From contig CAIQCE010000204.1 of the NCBI GenBank assembly GCA_903870185.1, positions 1-6,659 on the forward strand: a stretch of 6,659 bases of DNA, in the 5' to 3' direction. The number at the start of each line of letters is the position of its first letter. The first letter of the stretch is position 1. The notes beneath the pieces are model-generated. The model was not told the origin of the DNA and made no database searches. It was given only the letters and a program-made list of their open reading frames with translations. Positions 5,582 to 6,659 of the stretch are shown one piece after another. The position numbers and the translations under genes were made by a program. This DNA is from an uncultured Gammaproteobacteria bacterium. GTDB taxonomy: Bacteria; Pseudomonadota; Gammaproteobacteria; Coxiellales; Coxiellaceae.

Positions 5582-6658
5582 CGAAATCATAGAATTAAAT
5601 TTTAGCTTAATTCCTTCCTCCCATGGATAAACCATAACATGGTCAAATTTTAAGGCACGATCAACTTGGGCTAGGCAAATATATTCTGCTTTTTCTCCAA
5701 ATTCTTTTTCAATTTGATATAAATTTTTTAAATGCTCGGTTTTAATTTCATTGGCACTTTTTATTTCAATAAGCAATAATGGGAGTCCTGGGCGCTCTAC
5801 CACTAAATCCAATTCTAATCCATCGTGCGTACGCAAATAAGAAAATCTATAGTCTGGGTAAAAGTAGTTCGCAAGCTTTAAGCATTCTAGAATTATAAAT
5901 TGTTCAAATAATTTTCCATATTCATACGTGCCTTTTGTTACAGGAACCGATAAAGTACGAGTTAAGGCCCGCACGACTCCCACATCAAAAAAATAAAACT
6001 TTGGTTTTTGACTTAATTTTTTTCGGAATGAAAACTTAAAGGCAGGAAGATGAAAGCCGATTAAAGTATCTTGCAGTATAGAGAAATATTGCGCTATCGT
6101 TTTATCATCTACATGGACATCACGAGCAATATTAGCCGTATTAATAATATCGCCATTTGATTGTGCGGCAACCTCTAGAAAATATTGAAAGGGTTCAAGC
6201 TTTCGAATTAAATGCTCAGCCCAAATTTCCTCTTTAAGGTAGACATGAGTATAAGCACGTAAGAAATCGGCCTTTTCCTCATCTGACTTAAACTCATGAA
6301 TTTTGGGTAACATACCAAAGTGCAATGCTGTTTTTAAATCAAATTGATCGCCAAGCTCTATGAAACTAAAAGGATATAAGTTGCGTATAAAGGCTCGTCC
6401 TGCTAATAAGTTAGCATGACCGTGTTTTAATTGACGTGCGGAGGAGCCGGTAAGAATAAAATGTTTGTCGGTTTCTTCTATAAGTGAGTGAATGACATTT
6501 AGTAAGGCAGGGATTTTTTGGACCTCATCAATAATAATGAGCTTTATTTCTTTAGGTAGAGCAAGCACTTCGGCTTTTAAAATTTGAGGATCCGATAAAT
6601 AACGCTGCTCTTGATGTAGATCGAGTAAATCAATATAAAGCTGCTTTTCTTTATGAAA
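5579..6658 (-). CDS. AAA_14/DUF4143 ATPase, 5' partial
   Basis: The frame is open to the right edge, so this is the C-terminal 359 residues of a longer protein. A GTG at 6568 is an internal Val codon, because it would begin after expected core sequence. Numbering from the edge, Walker B is LIIIDE (40-45), followed by a sensor-like FILTGSSARQLK (67-78) and the segment AGRAFIRNLYPFSFIEL (86-102), as in AAA_14 proteins. Walker A must lie outside the window. The DUF4143 half begins near residue 140. It includes a helix-turn-helix-like stretch (INTANIARDVHVDDKTIAQY) and a C-terminal restriction-nuclease-like core with E252, D284 (LELDLV) and E298-x-K300 (LLIEIKSA), so the PD-(D/E)xK residues look intact. 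Members are common, often strain-variable bacterial ATPases of unknown role, sometimes proposed to act in DNA or toxin-antitoxin-like processes. The gene is visibly more AT-rich than the haem operon it converges on, which suggests separate acquisition. Confidence 0.9.
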   Translation of the reverse strand, partial: FHKEKQLYIDLLDLHQEQRYLSDPQILKAEVLALPKEIKLIIIDEVQKIPALLNVIHSLIEETDKHFILTGSSARQLKHGHANLLAGRAFIRNLYPFSFIELGDQFDLKTALHFGMLPKIHEFKSDEEKADFLRAYTHVYLKEEIWAEHLIRKLEPFQYFLEVAAQSNGDIINTANIARDVHVDDKTIAQYFSILQDTLIGFHLPAFKFSFRKKLSQKPKFYFFDVGVVRALTRTLSVPVTKGTYEYGKLFEQFIILECLKLANYFYPDYRFSYLRTHDGLELDLVVERPGLPLLLIEIKSANEIKTEHLKNLYQIEKEFGEKAEYICLAQVDRALKFDHVMVYPWEEGIKLKFNSMIS

Positions 6659-6659
6659 A

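Overview
The window looks like a piece of an AT-leaning gammaproteobacterial chromosome. The best fit is Legionellales or a Coxiella-like relative. That placement rests on the haem A / cytochrome aa3 assembly cluster (DUF2909, SURF1, a CxxxC membrane protein, COX15/CtaA, CyoE) and on an adjacent large protein that looks like a secreted effector. It is an inference from gene content, because the window holds no rRNA or other taxonomic marker.

Layout. (1) Positions 1-1979, + strand: the 3' part of a gene for a large, mostly helical protein of unknown function. Its reading frame is open to the left edge, so the true start probably lies outside. It has two diverged N-terminal helical repeats, a disordered Pro/Gly/Ala-rich linker carrying an SH3-ligand-like RALPPLPP motif, and a shorter third repeat at the C-terminus. 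(2) Positions 1980-2046: a short convergent gap holding an inverted repeat (copy A). (3) Positions 2047-2256, - strand: a small two-helix DUF2909 membrane protein, divergent from the next gene with 23 bp between the start codons. (4) Positions 2280-5565, + strand: four overlapping genes forming one operon, SURF1, a Sco-like CxxxC protein, COX15/CtaA haem A synthase and CyoE haem O synthase. (5) Positions 5557-5581: a second, eroded copy of the same inverted repeat (copy B), lying across the junction of two convergent genes and containing both stop codons. (6) Positions 5579 to the right edge, - strand: an AAA_14/DUF4143 ATPase whose N-terminus, including Walker A, lies beyond the window.

How the genes work together. 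CyoE farnesylates haem B to haem O, and CtaA oxidises haem O to haem A. SURF1 helps insert haem A into subunit I of cytochrome c oxidase. The CxxxC protein may act in copper or thiol handling for the same enzyme. No oxidase structural subunit is visible; they may lie elsewhere or beyond the left-hand gene.

The flanking genes (1 and 6) do not belong to this pathway. Both border copies of the short repeat and look like accessory additions around a conserved core. The most novel item is the left-hand repeat-containing, effector-like protein. No CRISPR array, tRNA, rRNA, transposase or convincing rho-independent terminator was seen, and no gene-free stretch exceeds 67 bp.
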